A stretch of 64,000 nt of DNA from Amphiura filiformis. Its lineage: Eukaryota; Echinodermata; Ophiuroidea; Amphilepidida; Amphiuridae. Made by a program: the position numbers and the translations under genes. The notes under the pieces were generated by a model. The model had not been told where the DNA came from, did not search any database, and saw only the letters and a list, made by a program, of their open reading frames with translations. Location: contig NC_092631.1 in assembly GCF_039555335.1 (NCBI RefSeq), forward strand, positions 8,506,481 through 8,570,480. Direction: 5' to 3'. Of this stretch, positions 45,290-56,149 are shown one piece after another. Numbering within the stretch: the stretch's first letter is position 1; every line of letters starts with the position of its first letter.

Positions 45290-46065
45290 ATGATGAAGTA
45301 AAACATATTATGTCTCTGCTCCTGACTCTATCCCGTAGAGTTATGTCTAGTATGCGTCTTTCCATGGAATCTGTGTCGTGACGAATTTTTGTTCAAGATC
45401 TTTAGTTGTAGACCATGTTTCAGCACAGTAAGTCATGGTGAGTAACATGCATTGACGCCTCGTCAATGTCCTTGATAGCTTTTTATCACAAAATATGTCT
45501 TTGTATCTACCAAAACAACATCAGCCAGCCTTGATTCTCATTAAGATTTCCTTTCTTGTATTGTCTTCCATCTTGACTTGCCCATATATAAGTTGTAACT
45601 ATATACCTTCCCCTATCGGTTCATTATCAATTTGAATGAACTCTTCAGTGTCAAAGTTGGTCATGTATTTCGTTTTCCCTTTGTGTAATTTCAGTCCAAT
45701 TTTCTTAAGCATTCAGTATTCACGCTTTTATGTGATGTAAGGGACATCATCTGCATACATCAGGTCAGTTAACCATTCTCCGTCAATGTTAATACCTCTT
45801 TTTCCTAGGTCGTTGTTTGAAAACTTGTTCCATGGCAGCTGTGAATAATTGTGGAGATATTGTGTCCCCTTGCCGCGGTACTCCTCCCTCTCTTTATGTA
45901 GATAGGCTTGGAGACATCCTTATCTATGCGGATTGTAGCTCTAGCGATTGTGTAAATGTCTTTTAAGATCTTACATACCCCTCATTAACTTCCAATTCTT
46001 CTTAAGGCTGAAAGTAAGTTGACGTTCCACCGAATCAAAGGCTTTCTCATAATCAATGTTCGGAG
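45290..46065 (-). pseudogene. RTE-type LINE reverse transcriptase remnant
   Basis: Read on the minus strand from 46060, the motifs appear in the expected order with frameshifts between them: IDYEKAFDSVERQLTF; SKPIYIKRG then GDTISPQLFTAAMEQVF-type sequence; RGINIDGEWLTDLMYADDV (the F/Y-A-D-D catalytic box); and SMERRILDITLRDRVRSRDI. This is an RTE-clade non-LTR retrotransposon. The catalytic aspartates are present but the frame is broken at least four times, so it is dead. Confidence 0.85.
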
Positions 46066-46069
46066 CTGC

Positions 46070-46360
46070 CAGGTACAAGTCCGCCACAATCTCCAAGCAT
46101 ATACTGAAGATACGGTGGGCAACTATCCTGAGCTCAACTTCTTCCGTACTCCTGGAGGAAGCAGATATTGTAGTGTAGATCTTGCTCTGAGTAGCGATCT
46201 ATCGTGGAATCCAGTGTTAACTAAAATGCCAGTGGCTGGGATTTCTTGAAGAGCTGTCTTGCGAGCTGTCCCCACGTTTCTTCTCAGAAAGCCATCATCT
46301 ACAAGGCTATGCTACTCTCTAAGATGCGGTATGCCACAAGCAGTGTATTGTTTAGCATAA
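46070..46360 (+). pseudogene. Second LINE fragment, opposite strand
   Basis: VDLALSSDLSWNPVLTKM, then after a shift LASCPHVSSQKAIIYKAMLL and SKMRYATSS, resemble the post-RT segment of CR1/Jockey-type elements (W-x-x-H-I ... K-x-x-x-Y-x-x-L-V-x-P-x-L-E-Y-A). It abuts the RTE remnant head to head at about 46065. Confidence 0.6.
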
Positions 46361-46490
46361 CACCTACCTTCCGAGCTCAGTTTGAATTTAAACATCCAGC
46401 TAAACCACAAACCAATTCTTTAACAATTCAAATCATACATTATTTTTTTAATGTATCTTCAAAATGTTAAATGTTTATGACCCTTTTCAG

Positions 46491-46535
46491 ATGTTACAAA
46501 AAATAGGGAGAAAAGAAGAGAAAATATAGTTACAG
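46491..46535 (+). CDS. C16orf89-like protein, possible 45-bp cassette exon F
   Basis: GACCCTTTTCAG precedes and GTAAGC follows 45 bases encoding a basic insert, VTKNREKRRENIVT, in phase 1-1. Exons E and G also join directly in phase 1, so this would be an optional microexon. Splice signals are good, but 15 residues give no family evidence. It could be a spurious match. Confidence 0.4.
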
Positions 46536-46628
46536 GTAAGCATTTCACTTCTTTCTATTCATATTGTTAAATGATCTATCATGAATATAATAGGGAAACT
46601 CTCTAGATATTTGAAAAGCTCAGTTTCA

Positions 46629-47191
46629 AAAGCCCTTACATCCACTTCTGGCTGACATTTAGTTATTGACATGATATTATAGTGTGGGTAAAAATACACA
46701 TTTTGGTGGTTGTTTGACCTTCATACCACCTTCCCTTCCGGAAATATCGTATATTTCCCGTTCGGGAAATCTTAGGGAATTTCCGGAAATCTGAACATAA
46801 AATGAATATAGATTTGGTTTGTTTTAATTTTTCGATGTATACTAGTAGCCTGGAATGTTCTTTACCTATTAAAACCAAAGGTAACTGTTTTTGGGTCACT
46901 ATTTTTGAAAAAATCATCGGAAATACTCAAAAAATGCCATTTTCCCGAATTTAATTAAAAATTCATAATTAAAAAAGTAAATGAGATATTTAAATTTTTC
47001 TTTTTGATTTTGAAAGCATTAGTCAAGTTACATAAAGTAGTGCAAACAAATGGGCTCAAATATGAATGCAAAGGTGGTTTCTAGAAAAGGGGTAAATATA
47101 GTTTGTTGCAAAAGCCCTTACATCCACAAAAGGCGCGATTTAAAATAAATAATAAAATAAATAGGAAGGCTTGAAAATTGTACCAAACCTA
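46629..47191. other. Unannotated intron sequence with recurring AAAAGCCCTTACATCCAC
   Basis: AAAAGCCCTTACATCCAC occurs at 46629 and 47110, and inverted near 49925. This suggests an older element of about 3.5 kb into which the 47192-49802 element inserted. The 84-residue minus frame at 46663-46917 is unrecognised. Confidence 0.35.
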
Positions 47192-47359
47192 CAGGGTGCG
47201 TGCAGCCACCTCTATTTCAAATTCAAGGACTTTTCAAGGACTTTCAAGTACCCAAAAATTAATTTTCAAGTACCTTTGAACGGAACGACCCAGAGATAGG
47301 TGTGTGTAAAAAAGTAGAAAAATACCCAGTGGTCTAGGGGCAGCAGCCCAGTGCATACC

Positions 47360-47520
47360 TGCCAACTTTTGAAAACTAGAAATAGGGACACTTGCGAAGC
47401 GGAGTGAGCGTAGCGCTCACGACTATGGCTGGGGGTCCAGGGGCCCACTTAAGGGCCCCCGGTGGGGTCCAAGGGCGAAGCCCCGGTGGGGGTTCAGGGG
47501 ACGAAGATGGTTTCTGCACA
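47360..47520. repeat. GC-rich repeat segment
   Basis: TACCTGCCAACTTTTGAAAA, GAAGCGGAGTGAGCGTAGCG and GGGGTCCAGGGGCCC-type sequence form a GC-rich block unlike its surroundings, probably the end of another nested element. Its boundaries are not resolved. Confidence 0.4.
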
Positions 47521-47965
47521 TTTAGCACCACAGGAAAGGCCATTTCAGAGGGTAAAAAGAATATTTAAAAGCTCCTGGCTTGTTCTCCTCTTTTAATAAA
47601 AAGTGCTTCCTTCTTCCAGAAAACATACTTTAAAGTTTCGAGTTTCCTATACTTTTATGCACAAGAGACACTCTTAAAAAATGTTTTTTGGCTTTATTAC
47701 ATGACCAATATGGCTGATGTTGATATATTTGAAGCAGAAAAATAAAATAATAATTAACCATTTGTGCTTGCATCCACTACCACCCCACCCACCCCACCCA
47801 CCCCCACCAACTGGCACCCCATCCTGGGCCTTGATGGTCAATGTGCTTTTTGGTTAAAATTTCAGCACGACAAACATTTTAGCAGATTTAGCACCCCAAA
47901 AGAGACCATTTTTGACATAACAACCTATTTTAGACTTTTTTTGAAACATGATTGAAATTGATATA

Positions 47966-48486
47966 CAGTAAGCCAAAAAATTAAGGTACCAGTTACGTTC
48001 ACCCCCTGTATATCCTAATCAACGGCAGATATGTCATAATTAGAACCAACAACCTATAGCTGCATTTTTAGCTCGAATTTAAGACCTCATTCGTTGACAT
48101 TGTTCAAGAAATAGAGACACGACGATCCAAAAACCCAAGGGAGATGCCAATTTAAAAGTTGCAGTTTGCCACATTGCATGTCCTATTGATTTGTACACAA
48201 AGCGTTCGCGAACAAGATAACTAGCGCTGTGCTTTCATTGATTAGCACGAAAAACTAGCGTCGTGCTTTCACTGATTAGAACACAAAAGTGCAACTTTTT
48301 ATTTCGTATCTTCATCAGGTTCTGGACTCCCGCTTCATTAATGCTCAACCAATTTCAACAAATAAGGCCTTAAATCAGAGCTAAAGAGTACAGGCATCGG
48401 CTGCTTGTTTTAATTTTGACACATTTGTCTTTATTTACGATATACGGGGGTGAAAACAACTGCTACCTTAATTATTTTGCTTACTG
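47966..48486. mobile_element. 521-bp Tc1/mariner-type MITE (TA duplication)
   Basis: The ends CAGTAAGCCAAAAAATTAAG and the inverted CTTAATTATTTTGCTTACTG are bordered by TA. Similarity extends about 50 bp (TTCACCCCCTGTATATC against GATATACGGGGGTGAA). The ends resemble those of mariner-like elements. It has no transposase and is nested in the 2.6-kb element. Confidence 0.8.
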
Positions 48487-49106
48487 TATATATAATGCGC
48501 AATATAAAAACAATGATTCATCAAATTTTTGACCCCCACCCTTCTTCGGGTAGGGAGGGGGCCCACGGGGGGGGGGTACTAATGAATGTGCATGAAGAAT
48601 ACATTGTATGATAGGCCTAAGAGTAATTTGTAAAATTCTGTATGTTAAACATACAGAGTGATGTCACTACAAATTGGGACTAAAATAGTAGGCCTATCCC
48701 AAAGGAAATACATAGGCCTACACACCCCCACTCACCCCCACACAACCTCCCCCACCCCCATGTTCACAACGACGGCTACACAAAGCCAAAGCATACAGTT
48801 AAAAGGTTCATATCAAACCTTTGACCGAAGTTTGTTTCCATTTAGACTTAAACATGACTTGATATTAGAGTATAGCCTACATATAGGCCTATACAGCATC
48901 AGCATCATCTCAAACGTCATCGTTCATTAATACACATTACATACTTCTTACTTGGGTAACATTCATTGAGGAAAAAGAGATGAGTTTTTGAACGCAAAAC
49001 CGACACAATCATATAACATGCTGGTCGATAATGGACTAAAATTCATCAATTTTGGGCATGAAAAGGTGTTCTCAATAAGATAAAAATTTGACCACATGCA
49101 TGTTAA

Positions 49107-49445
49107 AGGGGCATTTCGTGATCCACAGCCTCATCCCCCCACTTTTCCCAAAAAAAAGTTGAGATTTTTACACCACTGGATATCTCTGGCTACATAATGT
49201 TTATGTACCAAATATTTCTTGCAGATTCATTCGTTTAGCAAAAATATCGCCAAATTTGAATTTCGTTCTGGTGCACCAGAACGAAATTACAACACATCGT
49301 CTATGGAGCAGTGTAATACACATAATCATGCATAACTCGCAAACGCAAAATCGGAATCAACTGAAACTTTGGAAATAAGCTTTTTTCGTGGATATCTACT
49401 GAAAAATGTCATAAAAAGAGGATGCTAGGATCACGAAATCCTCCT
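49107..49445. mobile_element. 339-bp TTAA MITE
   Basis: TTAA lies on both sides (49103-49106, 49446-49449). The ends AGGGGCATTTCGTGATCC and GGATCACGAAATCCTCCT are inverted. A perfect 24-bp palindrome, TTCGTTCTGGTG and its complement, lies at 49263-49286. It is non-coding. Confidence 0.85.
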
Positions 49446-49949
49446 TTAAATGAGTACCTTTATCTAATCGAGTCATCCGGTCAGGGTTCTGAGGAATTTT
49501 CATTTTAAAATTGGAAATATGTGAGTCCAGAAAGAGTTAATGTGTACTTATATAGCCTACATAAAATGAAAAATATATAGGCCTACAACTTACAAGACAG
49601 ATTTATTTCCAAACTTCTTTTCTTACTTATTTATAACATAAAATTGTTATTGTTTCCAGCACATTTTTTCTTTAAGGACTTTCCATAAATTTCAAGGACT
49701 TTTCAACAAAATTCCAGGACTTTCAAGGCCTTGAAAAGGCATTTTGATTTTCAAGTACTTTCAAGCACTTTTTTGGCTTTTCAAGGTTCTGCACGCACCC
49801 TGAACCTATTCTTTTAGTTTCTATTCATCCACACTTTATCCAAACCCAAATTGAATCAAATCGAACCAGTAATACTTGCACAATGTTTGAGAAAAACTGC
49901 TTTTTTTTTCTCAAAAAGTCAAAAGTGGATGTAAGGGGTTTTGCAACAA

Positions 49950-50112
49950 AGCTCTTCATTTGTTGAATAAATTCATCAGGATCTGTAGAATAAAGGCAAT
50001 CACAAGATTCTTGTCTGATCCAAGGAAAATGCACTTGCTGTGTATATGTCTCAAAAACGCCGGTCTGATACCGTATTTCAACAAGTAATGACGACTGTGA
50101 ATTGGTAATCAT
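49950..50112 (-). other. Unidentified coding-like frame
   Basis: The minus strand reads FETYTQQVHFPWIRQESCDC and STDPDEFIQQMKSFVAKPL, which looks more protein-like than neighbouring frames. I cannot place it. There is no start context or clear splice site. Its proximity to the AAAAGCCC repeat makes a transposon-derived frame likely. Confidence 0.3.
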
Positions 50113-50119
50113 ATCACAA

Positions 50120-51876
50120 GCGGTTTTTCTAGCTATATGCTATATGAGTTTTTCCCTGCTGGATGTTTTTGATACAGGAAAGTAAGAAAACTCAGTGATA
50201 TTGGCATAAATCATTTTGAAAAAAAAAAAGAAAGACATTCATATCATTAGTTGAGGGAGGCTGCGGTCATATGCTACTGTAGTCACAGAGCAAGGCAGAT
50301 TCAAACGTTGGGTCAACACTATATGTCACAGAGATATTAAGGAAAAGGGGCGCCATGACGAAGGTCGATATCACATTTCTCGTATTTTTGATGAGCTGCT
50401 GCATCACATGTTACAAAAATCTGACATGGATGAAATAAACTGGCAACACTAAGTCCATCGCGAGAAAAACAGCTTGTGCTTAGGAGGACCAATTCTATAG
50501 CAGTTTTCATCACGTGTTGAAATAGGTATTTGAATCAGGCAATAAGGACCTCGTGATTTTTACCATCCGTCGTTTTATCTTTTCAGTTTCTGTTTCCGTA
50601 TCCGTAATAGTTTTTGTTATTCTGAAGTGGTAGTCTCCCAGGTATGACCAATCTTTTATTCTAGCCTTTTGTTAGTTACTGAAAATTTGAAGCTCGTGAA
50701 TTTCAGTTTTCGTTTTGGTAATTAGTTATATTGATTTTGTACATAAAACCTTGAGATGTGCGGTTGGGTGCCAATCTAGACAAAAGAAGAGTCTAAATTT
50801 TACGGTCCTAAATTCGCGGTAAATTGTACGGCTTCAATTGACTTGTGTTTGGTGTATATGCACTTACGCCTAGACGTAAGTGGCTCGTAAAAAAAGTCTT
50901 GCATTGAAATATATACTAACCATGTTGCCAAGTTATAAGCAAAAGTCTTTCATATTGGCGATGAAACGAGCGTCTAAAATCTCCCAATGAGGCGCGTACA
51001 AGTGGTGATTTGGTAATCATGTTTTATATTGAAATGCAATACAAAAGAATTTGCATTGGAGCAAAGATAATGTATTCTATTCATGGCAAGCTAATCTGAT
51101 AATTGGTTGGGCCTATATGCAAGACTCGGGTTTATTTTAAATGTTTATTTTTGCAGAGCTTATTTTCAGTCATGGATCATACTGATAAATTTCGCGAGGG
51201 GAGGGAGGGAGGGGGAGGGAGGAGATACTTAAGTTGAGACTGAACAAGCGAGAGTGGGAGGGGTGAGGAAGAAAGAGAGGAGAGGGAGAGACGGAAAGAC
51301 TAGAAAGAGAAGAACTCGAGAGGAGAGAGTAGGGACCGGGGGACGGGGAGGGAGTGGGGAGACTGATCATGGGGGGGGGCAGGAGGAAGCAAAATAGGGA
51401 GATAGACATTGATACGAGGGAAGGGCGACACTGTGGCCCTGCACAAGTGCATTGGGGTGCGATATGCTCATAAGCGGGCCTTTTGTGATTTTAGAGCTTA
51501 TTTTCAACGTTTTTACAGAAAAAGTGGACTTTGTCATTCGGATTGGCATGCATCAAAGACGAGAGGGCGCTAGGCCATTAAAAACAGTGGTGTTGTCTCT
51601 CCCGCTTTTATTGACATAAGCAACTGCCTCTTTTGAAATAAGCTGATTGGTACTTCAAAGTTAACAATGAAGTCATGTTACAGTAAACTTACTAAATCCC
51701 TTGCGTTTTCGTATCTGAACAATAGACTTACGGAAACTGAAAAGATAAAACGAGCCCATGTATCATCATAATACAATAAAGCACAATGCATGAATAAAAC
51801 TGAGCAGCATTATTTGAGGATGCTTTTTCCCCAGGGCTTTTTTGCTACCATTATTAATGTGTATTTGTTATTACAG
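50120..51876. other. Intron with GA-rich tract
   Basis: 51190-51410 is a G/A-rich low-complexity tract (GAGGGAGGGAGGGGG) that yields spurious serine/proline-rich minus frames. The rest is unremarkable intron sequence before the last C16orf89-like exon. Confidence 0.5.
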
Positions 51877-51980
51877 TGGATGGTTGTTTGAGTCATAAGA
51901 CATCGGTAGCTCTTGGTTTTCTCAGCACCTACTTACGATTGTTACTCGACATTCTACCGGACTGTTTTACTACAAGTTAA
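51877..51980 (+). CDS. C16orf89-like protein, terminal exon G
   Basis: After TGTTATTACAG the exon reads VDGCLSHKTSVALGFLSTYL, then RLLLDILPDC and a TAA at 51978. D-G-C-x-x-H-K-T-x-x-A followed by a leucine-rich helix is the expected C-terminus of C16orf89-type proteins. Summed exons give about 300 residues plus a signal peptide, close to the size I recall for the family. The protein is probably secreted and its molecular function is unknown. Confidence 0.78.
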
Positions 51981-52640
51981 TACAAAATGTTTTCAACAAA
52001 GCATGTCAAGCTGACAGGACAAAACGTAATTGATTTTTTAGTAGTTCAGTTGCTTGGACAATATAACCTTTTGTTTAACGTTTGATGAAGGCTACAAACA
52101 AAGACAATCCTACAGGGTACAGTGAATGGTTCAAAACATCCAAGAATCGTCAATTCTGCAACCAAGCATTGAATTTCATATTACCTATCAGTAAATCAGT
52201 GACAGCGTTAATGGGTAAAAGCATATCCCCAATCTTGGGCTACCCCTATTCCCCCCTCCCAACAAATACAAAATATTAATAGAGGATTGTATCAGTTGCA
52301 CCCCGCAACCCGCAAAGAACTAGTTCTACTTTTCCGTGCAAAAACAAGTAATTTTGCCTGATGATCGACACGTAATGTGTGTATGACATCACAATGGGGG
52401 CAAAATTAACACACTTTATATACACTTGATCCTTTTCTCCTCATTTAGCATTCATTTTTATTTCAGTTCAGCCTTTTTTTAACATTTTTTTTTAACATTT
52501 TTTTTTAACATTAACATTAAAATTTTTTATTTTTTTTTAACATTCATTGATTCGTCTAATCTCATTGCTGCCCCTTTGTCTATGCTATGTCAGAGAAAAT
52601 GTAATGATGTAATTAAATCTTCTCTTACATCGTCAGCCTG
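51981..52640. other. 3' flank of C16orf89-like gene
   Basis: This probably includes the 3' UTR. A 65-residue frame at 52082-52279 is open but has no recognised features, and I do not support it as a separate gene. AACATTTTTTTT repeats lie at 52475-52545. Confidence 0.4.
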
Positions 52641-53041
52641 CTACAATAATTTAGGCCTACAGGAGTAACAAAACGTAGTTTTAATCCTTACAATATGTAA
52701 ACTGTAAAATCAAAGGAATGAAGTTAGAATAAACATAATATTAATCCTTATGCATAATTAATCCTTAATATTAATCCTTATTTTCCTAATGTAAGAATTT
52801 CATTCTTGCAATACTCTTACACAGTGAAAGAAAAACAAGAATCACTAAGAATTTCATTCGGGGTGGGGGGGCACTCCAACTTTGGAGGTGACGCGTATGT
52901 AGGGCTGTTAAGACCCCTTTTTTCAGCATCGCTGTCACCTGTTGCTGTCACCCAAAGACCCCATATTTTTTTACAAACACATGTTCTGTCACTCGAATAC
53001 CCCTATTTTTCCATTTGATCTGTCACCCAAAGACCCTTAGG

Positions 53042-53074
<33 letters not shown>

Positions 53075-55110
53075 TTTGTCTCAAAGCTCACGAGAAATTT
53101 AAAAACAAATGCGAAATGTGATTTTTTTTTTTTTTTTTTTTTTATTCCCGACTTTTTTCATGGTATTTTGAGAAAAAGTCTGATTTTCGCCGATTTTTCT
53201 GGAAAAAAAAAAAAAAAAAATTTTGAAATAAAAAAATTTCAGATTTGTTTTTTGTCAAATCGTGGATTTTACAAACGCAGCGCAAGCCAGGGATGCAATT
53301 GTGCGGGAGCGGGAAGCACCGCTCCTAGGAAATGACAGTCAAAATTGAGGAAATGATGCCTTGAGAAGAAAAAGAAATGAGGAAAAAAGAGGAAGGGAGA
53401 AGAAAAAGAAAAGAAGAGAGGAAGAAGAAAAAGAGGAAGAGGCGGCAGCGGCGGAGGAGTGAGGAAGAAGATGACGAAGAGGGAAACAGATCTTAGCAAA
53501 AGATAACAAGTTAATAGGTGAGGGTTGTGAGGCAGTGAAGCTACTGAATGGAAGAGAGGAAATCTCAAGACACTGGTTGTGCAAAATTTTGAGGAATTCA
53601 CATGATTGTTCAAGAAATAAAAGCCTTAAAAGAGGAAGGTGTTGGTGTAAGAATATGGAAATTGGTAACAATGTATATTTGAGGAAATTTACAATTCATA
53701 TCCAGAGAAGTATTCAATGTATATAATTTAACAAGAAAAAAAGGAGTTGGGTGAAGGCAGGTGGAAAAAGGGCACATATCTAAGGAAATTCATACAGAGG
53801 CGGCAATGAGGATGCTATGGAAAAGTCATATAAAAGAAATTCAGTGTAACAATACTAAGAAATCATAAGTGCCAGTGAGGAGAGGATGACCTGGACCAAA
53901 ATTCACCCCCAATCATGTGGCCAAACTAGTGTAAAATACCCAATTTTGCGCGCACATTTTTCCTATTAAAGCCCTTTTTTGAAGTTCAAAGACTTTACAT
54001 GTAGAGTCTCTCTAAAACACGTTATGTTACCATTCTTATCTTTCGAAATGCAGAATAAAGCTATTTTATGTCTGGTATGAGTGAGGAAATCTTGAGCCTA
54101 AAACGTTGCTCCTGAGGAAGAAATCACAATTTGCATCCCTGGCGCAAGCTTTGAGACGAACCTTTTTTTTTTTTGGCCTTACAAGTCATTTATCACTGAT
54201 TTTGTCACTTATTTTGAAAAACAAAGAAATTTGATTTTCGATGTTTCTGTGGCGCTGTTTCGGCTCTCACCCAAAGATTCCATTTTAAAAAAAAGGTCAT
54301 GCTCTCACCCAATGACCCCACATTTTTTACATTTTGCTCTCACCGAATGCCAAGAATCATGCTCTCACCCAATGACCCCATATTTTTTACATTTTGCTCT
54401 TACCGAATGCCCCTTAGTGCCAAAGTGCCAGCCCTACACCTATATCAATTTCAAATCGAAGTGCCTCCCCCGGTTTCATTCTTACAATAACTCCCACCAG
54501 GGACATGAGTAACAAGAAAAAAACCCAAAAAAACACCACAATTCTTACTTTTACTTTTACAAAGAAACAGAATAACTGTAAGAGTAACTGTCAGTATGTA
54601 ATTCTTACATTTTTTAAAATAAAAGCATGGATTAATATTATGTTTCTTCACTATTCCTTTATTTGGTAAGAGTAACTGTAATAACAAAGAAATTTTATTC
54701 ATTACGCTTACTTTTATTTACTTTAATTTTCTTAAGAATTTCATTCTGAAAGTTAATCTTAAAGGAATAACAAAAAAAAATCATAACAGTTTCAATCCTT
54801 ACGTTTACTTTTTTTTAATGTAAGGATTCTATTTTTACAATCAAAGTAAAGGAATAACAAAGAAACATGACAAATTATATCTAAAAACTTCATTCTTACA
54901 ATTACTTTAACACAATAAGACAACAAGCAACACATAATATTAATTCTGATGCATGTTTTTATTTTGTCAAATGTAAGGATTTCATTCTTACAATAAGTCT
55001 TTCAGTCTTACATGTGTAACAAAACGCAGTGTTTTAATCCTTACACTTACATTTATGTTTTTTCAAACGTAAGAATTTTATTCTTACAAATTACTCTTAC
55101 AAACAGATAT
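52640..55110. repeat. Repeat domain of AATCCTTAC and TCACCCAAAGACCCC motifs
   Basis: Outer parts (52660-52860, 54500-55105) repeat AATCCTTAC and GTAAGAATTTCATTCTTACA with variants. Inner parts (52880-53040, 54235-54420) repeat CTCACCCAATGACCCC. Within, AGGTTTGTCTCAAAGCT (53072) and AGCTTTGAGACGAACCT (54145) form an inverted pair around a purine-rich tract (53340-53480) and poly-A/T runs. It may be one large foldback. No gene is supported. Confidence 0.6.
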
Positions 55111-55715
55111 AAGATTTTTAGGCCTTAGTTTTAAGCCCATTTTCGTTAAAGTTTGGCCCCCCCCCCCAGTTGCCTTACCCCAACCCCTCTGGAAAGGTCC
55201 TGACTATGCTACTGCTTACAAAAAGAATGACAAAGTAGCACAGAAAGGAGACCCAGCATACACTGGGGTATGGAGATTGGTGGTTACCACTGGTTACGGA
55301 AGAGATTTGCCAAGAATGAAACTGCAAGTTTGTCCTAAATAATGCCACACATTTAGAGACCTATTCTAGTTAAATCCATACACCCTTTATGTAAGGCATG
55401 ACCTTAATCTTCCACACAGCCATTGAATGGCGTTAGAGTGTGATACAAGAACATTTTTCAATTGAATGTAATATATTCTTAAATCTGTAAATAGATTCAT
55501 TAGGTTTACAGAAAATCAGATTACAATGTTCATTTTTCAAAACCAAAGTATACTGCGCACAGAAAGTATCAAAACATTATTTTGTAAAAATAATCACAAT
55601 TTCAGTGAATCAATTTTTTTAATCTCATCTTGTACCGAATCCAATGTGACCTCAAGAAGCAAAGTTACAAGCATTTGAATTGATGAAGGTCCAATTTTAA
55701 AAGTGACACTTTGGC
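55110..55715. other. Unannotated spacer
   Basis: A C run lies at 55159-55167. TTACAATGTTCATTTTTCAA at 55523 has an inverted relative near 59130-59150, placing the LINE fragments between two related arms. Confidence 0.35.
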
Positions 55716-55717
55716 CT

Positions 55718-56141
55718 ATTCCAAGCTACTGCAGAAAGCGTCCTGCTGTATGGTTGTGAAACCTGGACCATTACCAAGAAAATTGGCAAAGCAATGGATG
55801 GCTACTATACAAGAATGTTAAGATCAGCACTAAATGTGAGCTGGAAAATGCATATGACCAATAAGGAATTGTATGGGGACATTCCACCTGTGACCTCAAA
55901 AATCAGCACAAGACGGCTACGGTTTGCGGGACACTGTAAGAGAGCCAAAGGGAGGATTACATCTGATCTGGTAACATGGAAGCCCACCCAAGGAAAACGA
56001 ACCAAAGGACGCCCCAAGAAGACCTTTGTGGACCTGCTTCAACAAGACACAGGATACACAGTGGCAGAAATTGAGACCAGCATGCAGGACAGGCGGTTAT
56101 GGCGAGCCATCATTGATGCCCGACAGCAAGAGTCGACGGAG
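55718..56141 (+). pseudogene. RTE-like LINE 3' end, fragment 1
   Basis: From about 55718 the frame reads ATAESVLLYGCETWTITKKI, then GKAMDGYYTRMLRSALNVSW, ELYGDIPPVTSKISTRRLRF and AGHCKRAKG, to TAG-type termination after an acidic tail. L-L-Y-G-x-E-T-W-T and the ~D-G-x-Y-T-R-M-L-R ... R-x-x-R-x-A-G-H-C segment are typical of the C-terminus after the reverse transcriptase domain in RTE-group elements. Its continuous 140-codon frame suggests a fairly young, 5'-truncated copy. Confidence 0.82.
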
Positions 56142-56149
56142 TAAGAGTA

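Larger units (their letters stand above)
47192..49802. mobile_element. 2.6-kb TIR element, CAGGGTGCGTGCAG ends
   Basis: CAGGGTGCGTGCAG at 47192 and CTGCACGCACCCTG at 49802 are exact inverted ends. They are followed inward by divergent versions of CAAGGACTTTTCAAG in mirrored order. AACCTA flanks both sides, a 6-bp direct repeat. CAG-type ends suggest hAT, but hAT usually gives 8 bp, so the class is uncertain. It contains at least two nested MITEs and no transposase. Confidence 0.75.

Noticed and set aside
52082..52279. Additional exon after the C16orf89-like stop
   Set aside because: A TAA at 51978 ends the gene and no acceptor precedes this frame; more likely 3' UTR or intergenic.
53015..53671. 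Lysine-rich plus and serine/phenylalanine-rich minus frames up to 114 residues
   Set aside because: Arise from poly-A/poly-T runs and a purine-rich tract; no motif, splice or start support.
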